A stretch of DNA of 64,000 bases from Bin87 sp965203855 (GCA_965203855.1 CBDBDN010000007.1:186001-250000); one strand, 5' to 3'; shown: positions 16,198 to 25,481, counted from the stretch's first letter. Numbers and translations are program-made. The notes: generated by a model from the sequence alone, not told the origin.

Positions 16198-18291
16198 GTG
16201 CGACTGATTGAAATGATTGTAATGACGATACGCCAAGCCGGCGTCAGCGCTCTGTTCGCTCTGTTTCTGGTCGCTGCGCTACTGGGTGTTGCATCCGCAG
16301 TCCAGGGGAACGGCGTCGGCGATGGCGTCGCTCCGGCCCGGCTTGCGGCTAATATCAACGCTGCGGGCAACGATTATGACTCGGACAACGACGGCCTTAT
16401 TGAGGTGGACAGCCTGGCGCGGCTGAACGCCATCCGCTGGGATCTGGACGGCAGCGGCGCCGCGGACGCCGCAGAGGACGACGGCGCCGCAGACGAGGAA
16501 ACCGCAGCAGAGGCCGCAGCAAATTACAGCGCAGCGTTCCCCAACCCGGCGCCGGGAATGGGCTGCCCGTCAACCGGCTGCGCCGGGTACGAACTAACTA
16601 AAGACCTGGACTTTGACGCCGACGCCGATGGCGCAGCCTACACCAAAGGCCAAGGTTGGACGCCCATCGGCAGCCGCACCAATCCTTACACTGCTACTTT
16701 TGACGGCAATGGACATACGATTGCCAACCTGTTCATCAACGAGCCGCACACGGACCGAACCGGCCTGTTCGGCGGCATCTCCACCAACGGCGCAGTGCAA
16801 AATCTGGGCTTGATTGATGTGAAAGTGAACTACGGCGGCCCAGCTGCTGTCACCGCCGCAATCGGCAGCCTCGTTGGCACTAATATGGGAACGGTGGACA
16901 ACTGCTACGCCACCGGCGCCATCGCCGGCTACCGCAGCGCTGACGGCAATGGTAGGGTATTTACCATTGGCGGGCTGGTCGGCCATCTTAGACTGGGCGG
17001 CACTATAAGCAACAGCCACGCCGCAGTTGCCGTTTCCGGCGCTGGCAGCTCCGCCGCTCACGATCGGGATCGTATAGGCGGGCTAGTCGGCACGGTAACC
17101 CTTCCCGACTCGGCGATAATTGCCAGCTATGCCACCGGGTCGGTATCCACCGGCGATTACAGTCGGGCCGGCGGCCTGGTAGGCAGTCTGTGGAGAGCGG
17201 GAACCATAACCTCCAGTTACGCTACCGGCGCGGTATCCGGGGGTAACCATAGCAGCGTAGGTGGGTTGGTGGGACTCAATGGTATCGAAGGCTACAACAT
17301 AACCGCCAGTTATGCTGTCGGACCGGTATCCGGCGGCGCCGACGCCTTCGTCGGCGGCCTGACCGGATCCTCCGATCCAGGTGGCCTGATTACCGACAGC
17401 TATGCTATCGGCGCCGTCAGCGCGCGTGCCGGCAGTACTGTCGGCGGTCTGGTATCTAACGGCGCAGCAACGATCGCTAACAGCTACTGGAATTCCGGCT
17501 CTACTGGGCAGGTTGACAGCGCGGGCGGAACCGGCCTCCCGGCCCGAGACTTGCAGTCCCCCACCGGCAACGCCGGCCCCTACGAAAACTGGCAGTCCAC
17601 GCAGTGGGATTTTGGAACGGCGCGCCAATATCCGGCGGTGCAACACGACGGCAACCTGGTGCCGGGACAGCGGCAAACTTCCCTCCAAGTTGACTGGAAC
17701 CGCCCGGTAGTAGGCGAACCTGTTGTAGCCGGGCTGGATGTTGCCGGCGCCGACGACATTGCCTGGCAATGGCAGCGCTCCGCCGCCGGCGCAAAATGGC
17801 GGGATATTGCCGATGCCACCGAGTCCGTCTATATCCCCGTCGCCGACGATGCGGACGGCGGCGGCAAATATCTGCGCGCCGTAATCAATTTTACCGCAGC
17901 GGGAAAACGCCAAACGCTGACTACCTACAACACCGCCAAAGTGGCTGCCAAAGCGGATGCCGAGCCGGCTGCGGACGCAACGACATTCGTGCCCGATGTT
18001 GCCGTCGGCCGCCGGCTGGAATTCTCCGTACACGCCGCCGCCGATGACGCCGATGGCGATGGCGAAAGCGTCAGCTATCAAACCTACCGCTGGCAGCGGT
18101 GCGCCGACCGGGCGATGACTGCCGAATGCCGCTATTTGCCCGCCGGAGCCGCAGCCTATACCATAACCGCCGCGGATGTCGGCAAATATCTGCGCGCCTA
18201 TGTCTATTACGCGGAGGGCGCAGCGTGGAAACGCGCCGCATCGCCCGTCCTCGGCCCCGTAGTCGCTGCGCCGCCGGACTCTGCTCCATAG
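16198..18291 (+). CDS. Secreted GLUG-repeat protein, paralogue 1
   Basis: Protein of about 690-697 residues. The start could be GTG 16198 or ATG 16213 or 16222; all give a signal peptide (VSALFALFLVAALLGVASA). After it comes a calcium-loop-like segment DYDSDNDGLIEVDSLARL, then GLUG repeats of the form GGLVG with SYATG-V-G from about residue 160 to 430. Two Ig-like repeats follow, marked by WQWQRSAAG and YRWQRCADR, each ending GKYLRA. GLUG proteins are usually cell-surface adhesins or extracellular enzymes' partners. A paralogue follows directly. Confidence 0.7.
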   Translation: MRLIEMIVMTIRQAGVSALFALFLVAALLGVASAVQGNGVGDGVAPARLAANINAAGNDYDSDNDGLIEVDSLARLNAIRWDLDGSGAADAAEDDGAADEETAAEAAANYSAAFPNPAPGMGCPSTGCAGYELTKDLDFDADADGAAYTKGQGWTPIGSRTNPYTATFDGNGHTIANLFINEPHTDRTGLFGGISTNGAVQNLGLIDVKVNYGGPAAVTAAIGSLVGTNMGTVDNCYATGAIAGYRSADGNGRVFTIGGLVGHLRLGGTISNSHAAVAVSGAGSSAAHDRDRIGGLVGTVTLPDSAIIASYATGSVSTGDYSRAGGLVGSLWRAGTITSSYATGAVSGGNHSSVGGLVGLNGIEGYNITASYAVGPVSGGADAFVGGLTGSSDPGGLITDSYAIGAVSARAGSTVGGLVSNGAATIANSYWNSGSTGQVDSAGGTGLPARDLQSPTGNAGPYENWQSTQWDFGTARQYPAVQHDGNLVPGQRQTSLQVDWNRPVVGEPVVAGLDVAGADDIAWQWQRSAAGAKWRDIADATESVYIPVADDADGGGKYLRAVINFTAAGKRQTLTTYNTAKVAAKADAEPAADATTFVPDVAVGRRLEFSVHAAADDADGDGESVSYQTYRWQRCADRAMTAECRYLPAGAAAYTITAADVGKYLRAYVYYAEGAAWKRAASPVLGPVVAAPPDSAP

Positions 18292-18367
18292 GGTAGGGGC
18301 GCGGCGCAGTTTGGCGAAAAGATGCTGCGCCGCTGCCGCCGGTATATTCTTGCCAAGAGCAATTCTG

Positions 18368-21148
18368 ATGCCGATACGCAAAGCCGCCGTTTATGCCTTG
18401 GCCGCCGCGCTGCTGGCTGTCGTTGCGGTCGGCGCCGTCGGCTGCGGCAGCAGCAGCGACAGCCCTCCGCCGGAGCAGGAACTGATCAAAGATCTGATCT
18501 TGCTTCCACCCGGCTACGGAGAACCCGGCACGCCCGAACCCGCGTTGGCGCCCACTCTCCAATCCGCGACATCGCCCACGACATCACCGGCGCCCACGCC
18601 GCCGGCCCTGTCCCAGCCGGATGCCGCAGCCGCCCCCATCGCCATCGCCGGGATTTCCTTTGAGGACGAGCCGCCGAGTATTACCCAAACCTATTACTAC
18701 GGCGATGCCATCAAAGTCAGCTTCTCCTTTGACAGCAATGTGGAAGTAATTGGCATCCCATTTGCCCAACTGGTGATTGGGGACACTACGCGTTACGCCC
18801 CATTCACCGGTATCAACGAAAACGATCATAGCACCGTCTATTTCACCTATACCGTCGTGGAGGACGACCTGGATTTGGATGGGATTAAACTGCTGGGCAG
18901 CTATGTCGCTTTTTACGGCAACTATATCCGAAAGCAGGGGTCTGCCGCTGCCAGCGACATCGGCATCAGCGCGCACGACGATCTTGATTACCCCAAACCG
19001 GGCAGCGGCATGGTTGATGGCCGGCGCTGGCGGCCGGTTTTCACGGAAGGGCCGGCGGCGTTGGAAATAACCTATTCGTCCGGCCAAAGCATCACGCGTA
19101 CGACGACGCTGCCGGCGGCCTCCGGCGGCAACGGCCCGCTAACCTACGAACTAATCCAGTGCGCCGGCAGCGACCACGCCGGCAACGCGCCCGTCAATGC
19201 CCTTTTTGAGTGGCTCGAATACCGGCCGCCCGGTCTCGGCGAAACCCACGGCGGACGGCTGCTGCCCGTCGGCGACGCCACGCCCCCGGCGGCAATGGAC
19301 TCCGTATGCTTCGATCTTACCGTCCATGACGCCGACTCCGATACATCGGAGGCCGACTCGGGCCGATTCCGGTTCAGCATCGCCGTGAGCAGCGACGGCG
19401 GCGATGGCGGCCCCGACAACGACGCGGGCCGCAGCGCCGCCGCGGGCGGCGACTACGACGCCGACGGCAACGGCCTTATTGAAGTGGACAGCCTGGCCCA
19501 ACTGGACGCCATCCGCTACGACCTCAATGGCGATGGCGCGGCGGACAATACCACTGACGCCGCCCGGTACGCCGCCGCATTCCCCAATCTACCGGACGGT
19601 ATGGGCTGCCCGTCAACCGGTTGCATCGGCTACGAACTAACTAAAAGCCTGGCTTTTGACGCCGCTGATGATGCCTACAACAACGACGGCCAAGGCTGGA
19701 CGCCAATCGGCAGTCCCGACCATCCATTCACCGCTATCCTGGACGGCAAGGGCCATTCCATCGCCAACCTGGTTATCAGCGCAGATGACGGCGGCGCATG
19801 GGGGCTGTTCGGCGTCATCGGCAGTGCCGGCGCAGTGAAAAATCTGGGACTGCCCGGCATCCAAGTGCGTTACGCCGGCAGCGCCGCCGCCCAGGTAGGC
19901 AGCATCGCCGGCCGCAGCAGCGGAACGGTGTCTTACTGCTACGCATCCGGCGCCGTGGCCGGGTACGACCGTAGCCCAAGCCCCGCCGCCGCATCGGTCG
20001 CAGTGGGCGGCCTGATTGGAGACGCTTCCGGCGGTACGATAGCCGGCAGCTATGCCAATGTGGATGTGTCCGGCGGCAGCGGCAGCCGGGTCGGCGGCCT
20101 GGTCGGCAGCGCCGGGACGGATGGCGGGGCAATTGCCGCTAGTTACGCGTCCGGCGCCGTCAACGGCGGCGCAAATGCCGGCGTCGGCGGCCTGGCCGGC
20201 GAACTCCACGCGGCGGGACGCATCACCGACAGCTACGCCGTTGGCGTCGTCCGCGGCGGCCGGGACAGCGAAACCGGCGGGCTGCTCGGCATCCGGCAGA
20301 GCGGCGCAACCGCCGTCAACAGCTACTATGACGCCGGCAGCGCCGGCCAAAGCGCCGCCGCCGATGCCCCTGATGCCGATAACGCCAATGCCGATGCCGA
20401 TAACGCCGCCGCAATCGGCAAAACCACCCGCGAGCTGCAATCCCCCACGGGCAGCGCCGGCATTTATCGCGAATGGGATGCCGACCAGTGGGATTTCGGA
20501 ACCGCCCGCCAGTATCCGGCGATCAAGGCCAACGGCAGCCTCGTCCCCGGCCAGCGACGCGTTTATCTCCAGGTTGACAACTGGAACCATCCGGTAGCGG
20601 GCGAGCCGGTGGAGGCAATCCTCAACGGCAACGCTGCTGATGCCGCCGGCGTCAAATGGCAGTGGCAAAGCTCCGTCAACGGCGCCGACTGGACGGACAT
20701 CGCCGACGCCACCGCCGTAATTTATGTGCCCGTCGCGGCCGATGCGGCCGACGGCGGCAAACATCTGCGCGCCAAAGCAACCTTTACCGCCGCCGCATCG
20801 GATGCCAGCACAACCTTGACCACGGTCAACACCGCCAAAGTGATTGCCGACACCACGGCCGACGCCGGCGTCATCGCATTTATGCCGCAACTCGTCGTCG
20901 GCAGCAAGCTGGAGCGTCAACTGCCCGACGCAGCATCGGCCCAGGCCTGGCGTTGGCGGCGCTGCGACGACCCGGAGATGACCAAAGGCTGCATCTGGAT
21001 TGAGGCCGGACGCGCCGCTTATACGTTGCAAGCCGGCGATGTAGGCAAATACTTTGACGCTTATGCGTACTACCGGAACAGCGCAGCGTGGCATCGCACC
21101 GGAACTCCCGTCCACGGGCCGGTGGTCGCCGCCGCATCCACACCATAG
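18368..21148 (+). CDS. GLUG-repeat lipoprotein, paralogue 2
   Basis: Protein of 926 residues, homologous to the gene before it. It has a lipoprotein signal (LLAVVAVGAVGCGSSSDS) and a Pro/Ala/Thr linker, then an extra N-terminal domain (about residues 75-330) lacking in paralogue 1. This is followed by the same order: DYDADGNGLIEVDSLAQLD, GLUG repeats with GGLVGSAG and SYAVGVV, and two WQWQ/WRWRR-type repeats ending GKHLRA and GKYFDA. The ATG at 18368 is chosen because the signal peptide starts there. It is probably membrane-anchored outside the cell, whereas paralogue 1 is released or anchored otherwise. Confidence 0.7.
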   Translation: MPIRKAAVYALAAALLAVVAVGAVGCGSSSDSPPPEQELIKDLILLPPGYGEPGTPEPALAPTLQSATSPTTSPAPTPPALSQPDAAAAPIAIAGISFEDEPPSITQTYYYGDAIKVSFSFDSNVEVIGIPFAQLVIGDTTRYAPFTGINENDHSTVYFTYTVVEDDLDLDGIKLLGSYVAFYGNYIRKQGSAAASDIGISAHDDLDYPKPGSGMVDGRRWRPVFTEGPAALEITYSSGQSITRTTTLPAASGGNGPLTYELIQCAGSDHAGNAPVNALFEWLEYRPPGLGETHGGRLLPVGDATPPAAMDSVCFDLTVHDADSDTSEADSGRFRFSIAVSSDGGDGGPDNDAGRSAAAGGDYDADGNGLIEVDSLAQLDAIRYDLNGDGAADNTTDAARYAAAFPNLPDGMGCPSTGCIGYELTKSLAFDAADDAYNNDGQGWTPIGSPDHPFTAILDGKGHSIANLVISADDGGAWGLFGVIGSAGAVKNLGLPGIQVRYAGSAAAQVGSIAGRSSGTVSYCYASGAVAGYDRSPSPAAASVAVGGLIGDASGGTIAGSYANVDVSGGSGSRVGGLVGSAGTDGGAIAASYASGAVNGGANAGVGGLAGELHAAGRITDSYAVGVVRGGRDSETGGLLGIRQSGATAVNSYYDAGSAGQSAAADAPDADNANADADNAAAIGKTTRELQSPTGSAGIYREWDADQWDFGTARQYPAIKANGSLVPGQRRVYLQVDNWNHPVAGEPVEAILNGNAADAAGVKWQWQSSVNGADWTDIADATAVIYVPVAADAADGGKHLRAKATFTAAASDASTTLTTVNTAKVIADTTADAGVIAFMPQLVVGSKLERQLPDAASAQAWRWRRCDDPEMTKGCIWIEAGRAAYTLQAGDVGKYFDAYAYYRNSAAWHRTGTPVHGPVVAAASTP

Positions 21149-21216
21149 CGCCACGCCCGGATGCCGTCATTCTCCATAACCGTCATTCCCCCATAACCGT
21201 CATTCCAACCCCCATA

Positions 21217-21314
21217 ACCGTCATTCCGGCGAAAGCCGGAATCCAGCGTCATCCCTTACTACCACGGTAATGTAGCCGGCAACCATAGATTCCGGCTTTC
21301 GCCGGAATGACGGT
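21217..21314. repeat. MITE-like inverted pair of RPTs (98 bp)
   Basis: Two RPT copies in opposite orientation (21217-21243 and 21288-21314), each 27 bp and exact inverted repeats of each other with GAAA loops, flanking a 44-bp core. The core resembles that of the element at 31909-32005. It lies between the GLUG gene and a DMT transporter gene. Confidence 0.75.
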
Positions 21315-21375
21315 GAATATGGGAATGACGGTGAATATGGGAATGACGGTGAATATGGGAATGACGGTGAATATG
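21305..21375. repeat. 18-bp tandem repeat, four units
   Basis: Four near-identical 18-bp units GAATGACGGTGAATATGG starting at 21305, 21323, 21341 and 21359. The first overlaps the right arm of the inverted RPT pair, so the array appears to have grown from the repeat's end. Confidence 0.85.
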
Positions 21376-21455
21376 CCCACGCCCTAGAACGCCGCCCTCT
21401 ATAAAACCCGCTGGAATCCGGCATCCCGGCCCGCCATCTGGTATGCTTTGCCGCC

Positions 21456-22367
21456 GTGTGGATTCTGCTGGCCATTTGCAGCGCCGCCTCTCTGGGCCTG
21501 GCGAACATTGCCCACAAGCGGCTGCTGGATAACTACCTGCCCGGCGTCGGCGTCCTGGGCGCCGGCTCCATTTTGACCCGGCTGGCCTGCGCCGTCATCG
21601 TGCTGGCCGCAGTGGGCTGGCCGACGGATGCGCCGGCCGATGCCGTTGCCGTCGCGCTGCTGTCGGGCGTCAGCATCGGCGCCGGGCTGGCGCTGCTGTT
21701 CCTGGGGCTGAAACTCGGCGAGGCGTCCCGCGCCGTAGCCGTCAGCCAGACCAATCCCATACTGGTAGCCTTGCTGGCCATGGCCGTATTGGGCGAGCCG
21801 GTATCGGGCTGGCAGTGGCTCGCCATCGGACTGGTAGTAGTCGGGGCGGCTCTGGTATCCATTGAGGGGTTCGGCGCGGGATTCGGACGCCAAATGCTAC
21901 GGCTGACGCCGGGGCTGACGGCATTAGTCGCCAGCTCGGTAACGATGGGCCTGTCGTTCTTTTTAGTCAAAGTGGCGTTGCTGGACGACCTTACGCCTTG
22001 GGAAGTGTTCGGATTGCAGGAGCTGGGTATGGTGCCGGTGTTCGCCGTATTCGGGCGGCCGGACAACTGGCGGCGGCTGCGGCAAGGGCTGCGTTCCGGG
22101 CCGGCCCTGGCGACATTCGTCATTGGCGAAGGCATCCTGCCCCAGCTGGCGATGCTGCTGTTCACCTGGTCATTCAGCCTGGGGCCGGTGTCGCTGGCGG
22201 CGGCGATACTGGCCACCCGCCCGCTGTTCGTGTTCGCCATCGGCACCTTGCTGAGCTGGCGAATGCTGGGGCTGCTGCGCGAAACCCTGGGACCGGCGGC
22301 CCTGGCCGCCAAATTCATCGCCATCGCAATGATAGTAACCGGCACCGCCATGCTGGCCCTAACCTGA
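21456..22367 (+). CDS. EamA/DMT-family transporter
   Basis: Membrane protein of 303 residues with about ten hydrophobic helices in two EamA halves. Typical features are SQTNPILVALLAMAVLGEPVSGWQ at the end of the first half and SLAAAILATRPLFVFAIGTLL in the second. It starts at GTG 21456 (MWILLAICSAAS). EamA proteins export or import amino acids, sugars or metabolites; the substrate is unknown. It is flanked by repeats on both sides and is not in an obvious operon. Confidence 0.8.
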   Translation: MWILLAICSAASLGLANIAHKRLLDNYLPGVGVLGAGSILTRLACAVIVLAAVGWPTDAPADAVAVALLSGVSIGAGLALLFLGLKLGEASRAVAVSQTNPILVALLAMAVLGEPVSGWQWLAIGLVVVGAALVSIEGFGAGFGRQMLRLTPGLTALVASSVTMGLSFFLVKVALLDDLTPWEVFGLQELGMVPVFAVFGRPDNWRRLRQGLRSGPALATFVIGEGILPQLAMLLFTWSFSLGPVSLAAAILATRPLFVFAIGTLLSWRMLGLLRETLGPAALAAKFIAIAMIVTGTAMLALT

Positions 22368-22421
22368 TCCGTTCCAAGCCGCTGCCGTCATTCCAACCGG
22401 ATACCGTCATTCCAGTTATCT

Positions 22422-22448
22422 ACCGTCATTCCGGCGCAAGCCGGAATC
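22422..22448. repeat. Palindromic repeat (RPT) and second dispersed repeat
   Basis: One RPT with GCAA loop. Right after it, at 22466-22496, is a 31-bp sequence (AATCCCCATTCATCCC then CTCCATCCATGCCAT) found again without change at 47047-47077, and at 22507-22533 a GTCCATCGGTGTAAAA motif found again near 46618. Confidence 0.8.
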
Positions 22449-22502
22449 CATCCCCCAGGAATCCAAATCCCCATTCATCCCCTCCATCCATGCCATAAAC
22501 CC

Positions 22503-23126
22503 CTATCCTGTCCATCCGGTCCATCGGTGTAAAACAACACCCCGTTTTCCCCACCAGTGCGCCGCGCCTACCGCCAGAAAGATCCCGACGCAGTAGGCCG
22601 CAACGCCCCAGGAAACTCCGAACAGCATCTTGCCGGCGATGACGGCGGCCACATACATAAAGGCCAGCGTCAGCGTAGTGCTGCGGGTGGACAGCAGGAT
22701 GATCAGGGCGGGCAGCGACGCCAGCAGCACGGGCAGCGTCAGCACGGCGCCGGTTACGCCCAAAGCGGTAGCTGCCCCGCGTCCGCCGCGTCCGCGCTGC
22801 CACACCGGCCAGATATGCCCGGACACGGCGGCGGCTCCGGCCAGCAACCCCGGCCCGGATACGGCGCGTTCAACGCTGTCGGGCAGGATGACGCCGGCCA
22901 GCAGGTTGGCGGCAAATACCGGCAGCGCCCCTTTCAGGATGTCGGCGGCGCCGACGATAATTCCCCAGCGCCGCCCGAAAAGCCGTCCGATGTTGCCCGC
23001 CCCCGGATTGCCGTCGCCCAGCCGCCGGATGTCCTCCCCGGCCAGCCGGCGCGTCGCCAGGTATGCCGTAGGCACGCTGCCCAGCAGATAGCCGAACAGC
23101 ACAGCCGCGCCGGCCAGCCAAAGCAT
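22503..23126 (-). CDS. plsY: Glycerol-3-phosphate acyltransferase PlsY
   Basis: Membrane protein of 207 residues. The PlsY motifs are present: GYLLGSVPTAYL (motif 1), GDGNPGAGNIGRLFG (motif 2 region, normally GSGNxGATN) and GHIWPVWQRGRGGRGAATALG (motif 3, normally GGKG). PlsY transfers the acyl group from acyl-phosphate to glycerol-3-phosphate in the first step of phospholipid synthesis. Motif 3 has GGRG in place of GGKG. The length fits the family. It is followed on the same strand by ilvE, 40 bp upstream in coordinate order. Confidence 0.85.
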   Translation of the reverse strand: MLWLAGAAVLFGYLLGSVPTAYLATRRLAGEDIRRLGDGNPGAGNIGRLFGRRWGIIVGAADILKGALPVFAANLLAGVILPDSVERAVSGPGLLAGAAAVSGHIWPVWQRGRGGRGAATALGVTGAVLTLPVLLASLPALIILLSTRSTTLTLAFMYVAAVIAGKMLFGVSWGVAAYCVGIFLAVGAAHWWGKRGVVLHRWTGWTG

Positions 23127-23166
23127 CGCGCGCCGCGCCCGGCGTCGTGCCTGCCGGGATTCGGGT

Positions 23167-24132
23167 CTAGTCGATTACCACCGGCGTGCACCAGTGGCTG
23201 TACTTCGGGTTGTTCCCCACCACGATGTCAAAGTACATTTTCTGCAACTTGGACGAGATGGGGCCGGGTTCGCCGTCGGCGATGCTGCGATGATCCAGCT
23301 CTATTACCGGAGTCAAGTGGGCCGCCGTGCCGCTCAGGAATACCTCGTCGGCCAGGTACAGCTCGCTGCGGTCGATGGTTCGCATCTCCACCGGAATGCC
23401 CAGCTCGGCCTGGCACAGCTGCATCACGGTGTCGCGGGTGATGCCGCCCAGCGCATTGTCCTCCAGTCCGGGAGTAAAGATGCGCCCCTCTTTGACCATA
23501 AAGAGGTTTTCGCCGGAACCTTCGGAAACATGGCCGTCATGGTTCAGCAAAATCGCCTCGTCAAAGCCGCCCAGCGTGGCCTCGGTCTTGGCCAGGATGC
23601 TGTTGACATAGATGCCGCACGCCTTGATGCGCGCCGGTATCATCGGGTCGTCCACCCGCCGCCAGGACGAAGTGCAGCAGCGCAGCCGGTCGGTGCCCAG
23701 ATAGTTGCCGAATGGCACGGTGATGAGCGTAAAGTCCGACCCCAGGTCTTGCAGCTTGAGGTTGGCGACCAGTTCATCGCTCTTGTAGGCCAGCGGGCGG
23801 ATGTAGATGTCGCTGTCATGCCCATTGCGGCGCACCAGCTCGGCAGTGATGTCGCAAAGCTCGTCCGCCGAGTACGGCAGATCCATCAGCAGGATGCGGC
23901 AGCCGTCCAGCAGGCGCTGGTAATGCTCGCGCATCCGAAAGATGTTGACGGCGCCCTGCTCGGCGTTCCAGTTGCCGCGTATGCCCTCAAACACGCCCGT
24001 GCCGTAGTGCAAGGCGTGAGTCATTACGCTTACCTTGGCCTCGCTGACGGGTACGAACTGCCCGCGAAAAAACACTTGCAGCCGGTCGGCGTTGATGGAA
24101 GCCTGTCCGTTGGCGGTGCCGTTGGTAGTCAC
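23167..24132 (-). CDS. ilvE: Branched-chain amino acid aminotransferase
   Basis: Fold-type IV PLP aminotransferase of 321 residues. K170 in ARIKACGIYVNS is the PLP lysine, with HALHYGTGVFEGIR near the N-terminus, EGSGENLFMV and GITRDTV as typical downstream motifs. IlvE catalyses the last step of Leu, Ile and Val synthesis. The GTG at 24132 has an AGGGGG ribosome-binding site. The N-terminal 18 residues (MTTNGTANGQASINADRL) are an extension beyond the usual start. A good promoter lies upstream. Confidence 0.9.
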   Translation of the reverse strand: MTTNGTANGQASINADRLQVFFRGQFVPVSEAKVSVMTHALHYGTGVFEGIRGNWNAEQGAVNIFRMREHYQRLLDGCRILLMDLPYSADELCDITAELVRRNGHDSDIYIRPLAYKSDELVANLKLQDLGSDFTLITVPFGNYLGTDRLRCCTSSWRRVDDPMIPARIKACGIYVNSILAKTEATLGGFDEAILLNHDGHVSEGSGENLFMVKEGRIFTPGLEDNALGGITRDTVMQLCQAELGIPVEMRTIDRSELYLADEVFLSGTAAHLTPVIELDHRSIADGEPGPISSKLQKMYFDIVVGNNPKYSHWCTPVVID

Positions 24133-24165
24133 GAAATGCCCCCTGTTTGGGAAAGATTAGCCGCT

Positions 24166-24195
24166 ATTATACCGCCGGCGGCGCAAACTTGCCAA
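24166..24195 (-). promoter_or_regulatory. Sigma-70-type promoter for ilvE
   Basis: On the minus strand, TTGGCA at 24195-24190, 18-nt spacer and TATAAT at 24171-24166; the start of transcription should be near 24158, 26 nt before the GTG start. Confidence 0.6.
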
Positions 24196-24275
24196 TCACT
24201 AGCCATTGCCCGGATTTCCATAATCCCATTTCCTTGACGGAGCAGGTTATAGCGAGCGCCAGGGCGATTTTCCGT

Positions 24276-24292
24276 CAATTTTTCAAAAATTG
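24276..24292. promoter_or_regulatory. AT-rich perfect palindrome, possible operator
   Basis: CAATTTTTCAAAAATTG is a perfect 17-bp palindrome centred on one base, in the gap between ilvE and the gene at 24419. It is the most AT-rich stretch nearby. No regulator is known for it. Confidence 0.3.
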
Positions 24293-24418
24293 GCAAAATT
24301 CGGCAATCGCCATGATATACGCCGCCGGGCCGCCTTTGGTATAAACGAACCATCCTGTAAATCATCCGTCAGCCGCATTATCCCAGCGGTGTTGGGGCGG
24401 GCAGCGAGGAATGTCAAA

Positions 24419-25102
24419 ATGGCAGATGGAAGCACCAGCGATCTGACGCAGCGACTGCGGAAAGCCGAAGAAGCGGCCGTCTATATGGAAAGGCTGGAAT
24501 CCCTGGCCTCCCAGGCGCCGGCCCTCCGCGAGCAGGTCAGCTTGTTGCAGCGTATGGAAGAACGCAAAAAGTATCGGAATGAAGCCGCCGAGCGCGCCCG
24601 CGTCGCCCTGCAAGCCGCCGCCCAGGCCCAGCAGAACCTGCCCAGCCTGGTCGCCGACGCCGCCAACCTGGTTGACCAGTTGGCCCGTATCCTGCGCGAA
24701 GTCGATACCTACCGCCGCGAAGCGATGACTTCGCTCGGCGTCGTGGACCGTATGGACTACGAGGACGAGCTGGACCAGGCGCTGGAATACGAGCAGCAGA
24801 CGGCCGATGAGGATTCGCCCATCCAGCGGGACGCCCAATCCATCAGGATGATTGTGGCCTCGCATCACGGCAGCGCCCGCGTGCGCCAGCTGATTGAGGA
24901 AATGACGCCCGGCTTCGATGTGTTCGCCAACTGCGACCTGGACCGTTCCCCGATGCGCCGCGAGCTGACCAACCTCATCATGGCGCTGCTGGCCGCCGAA
25001 GCGGAATCCAGCCGCCAGCAGCAGCGCCGGATGCCGCCCCCGCCGCCGCGCCCCCCCGCGCCCGAACCGGCGCCGGTGGAAGCCGCCGCGCCCGCAGCAT
25101 AA
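24419..25102 (+). CDS. Coiled-coil protein of unknown function
   Basis: Protein of 227 residues. Residues 1-110 are strongly helical and rich in Ala, Gln, Arg and Glu (RLRKAEEAAVYMERLES; RARVALQAAAQAQQNL), fitting a coiled coil; the tail is a proline-rich PPPPPRPPAPEPAP. The ATG at 24419 has GAGGA at 24406-24410. No family is recognised. The moderately conserved-looking centre (DRMDYEDELDQALEYEQQTADED) and the lack of a signal peptide suggest a cytoplasmic scaffold. Confidence 0.6.
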   Translation: MADGSTSDLTQRLRKAEEAAVYMERLESLASQAPALREQVSLLQRMEERKKYRNEAAERARVALQAAAQAQQNLPSLVADAANLVDQLARILREVDTYRREAMTSLGVVDRMDYEDELDQALEYEQQTADEDSPIQRDAQSIRMIVASHHGSARVRQLIEEMTPGFDVFANCDLDRSPMRRELTNLIMALLAAEAESSRQQQRRMPPPPPRPPAPEPAPVEAAAPAA

Positions 25103-25108
25103 AAACAC

Positions 25109-25132
25109 GGCGCGGCCTCAAGGCCGCGCCGA
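25109..25132. terminator. GC-rich hairpin after the coiled-coil gene
   Basis: CGGCGCGGCC and GGCCGCGCCG form a 10-bp stem with a TCAA loop seven bases after the stop. There is no T-run on the plus strand, so termination is likely but weak. Confidence 0.45.
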
Positions 25133-25144
25133 CTAAAAGTCCAA

Positions 25145-25171
25145 ACCGTCATTCCGGCGAAAGCCGGAATC
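25145..25171. repeat. Palindromic repeat (RPT), GAAA-loop version
   Basis: RPT with stem ATTCCGGC and loop GAAA, between the coiled-coil gene and tRNA-Trp. Another copy with AAAA loop is at 25333-25357, upstream of the tRNA promoter. Confidence 0.8.
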
Positions 25172-25188
25172 TATCCCCGCATAAAAAA

Positions 25189-25262
25189 TGGCACCGGCGG
25201 AAGGGATCGAACCCTCACCTGCGGTTTTGGAGACCGCTGAGCTGCCATTACACCACGCCGGT
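25189..25262 (-). tRNA. tRNA-Trp (CCA)
   Basis: 74-nt tRNA with encoded 3' CCA. Acceptor ACCGGCG pairs with CGCCGGT, discriminator G. Anticodon stem GCGGT/ACCGC encloses loop CTCCAAA, anticodon CCA. T arm GAGGG TTCGATC CCTTC. The D stem has one mismatch (T-T), otherwise canonical. Confidence 0.92.
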
Positions 25263-25273
25263 GCGTTAGCAAG

Positions 25274-25302
25274 ATTGTAGCAGTCCGGCAGCATTAGCGC
25301 AA
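25274..25302 (-). promoter_or_regulatory. Promoter of tRNA-Trp
   Basis: Minus strand: TTGCGC (25302-25297), 17-nt spacer, TACAAT (25279-25274). The predicted start is a few bases before the tRNA 5' end. Confidence 0.7.
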
Positions 25303-25440
25303 CCCCTGCCCGGGCCGGCAGTTTAATTTTTTCGTCATTCCGGCAAAAGCCGGAATCCACTCGCTCCGATAGGCTCTGGCTGGCGCCGGAGAGGCGGAGC
25401 CGTATCTGAAATGAAACGCTGTCCCCGCATTGCCCGGCAG

Positions 25441-25469
25441 TTGACGCCCCTGAAATTGTCTAATATCTT
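25441..25469 (+). promoter_or_regulatory. Promoter of tRNA-Arg(TCT)
   Basis: TTGACG (25441-25446), 17-nt spacer, TATCTT (25464-25469), ending 12 nt before the tRNA. Confidence 0.7.
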
Positions 25470-25481
25470 AATCACAGGCGC

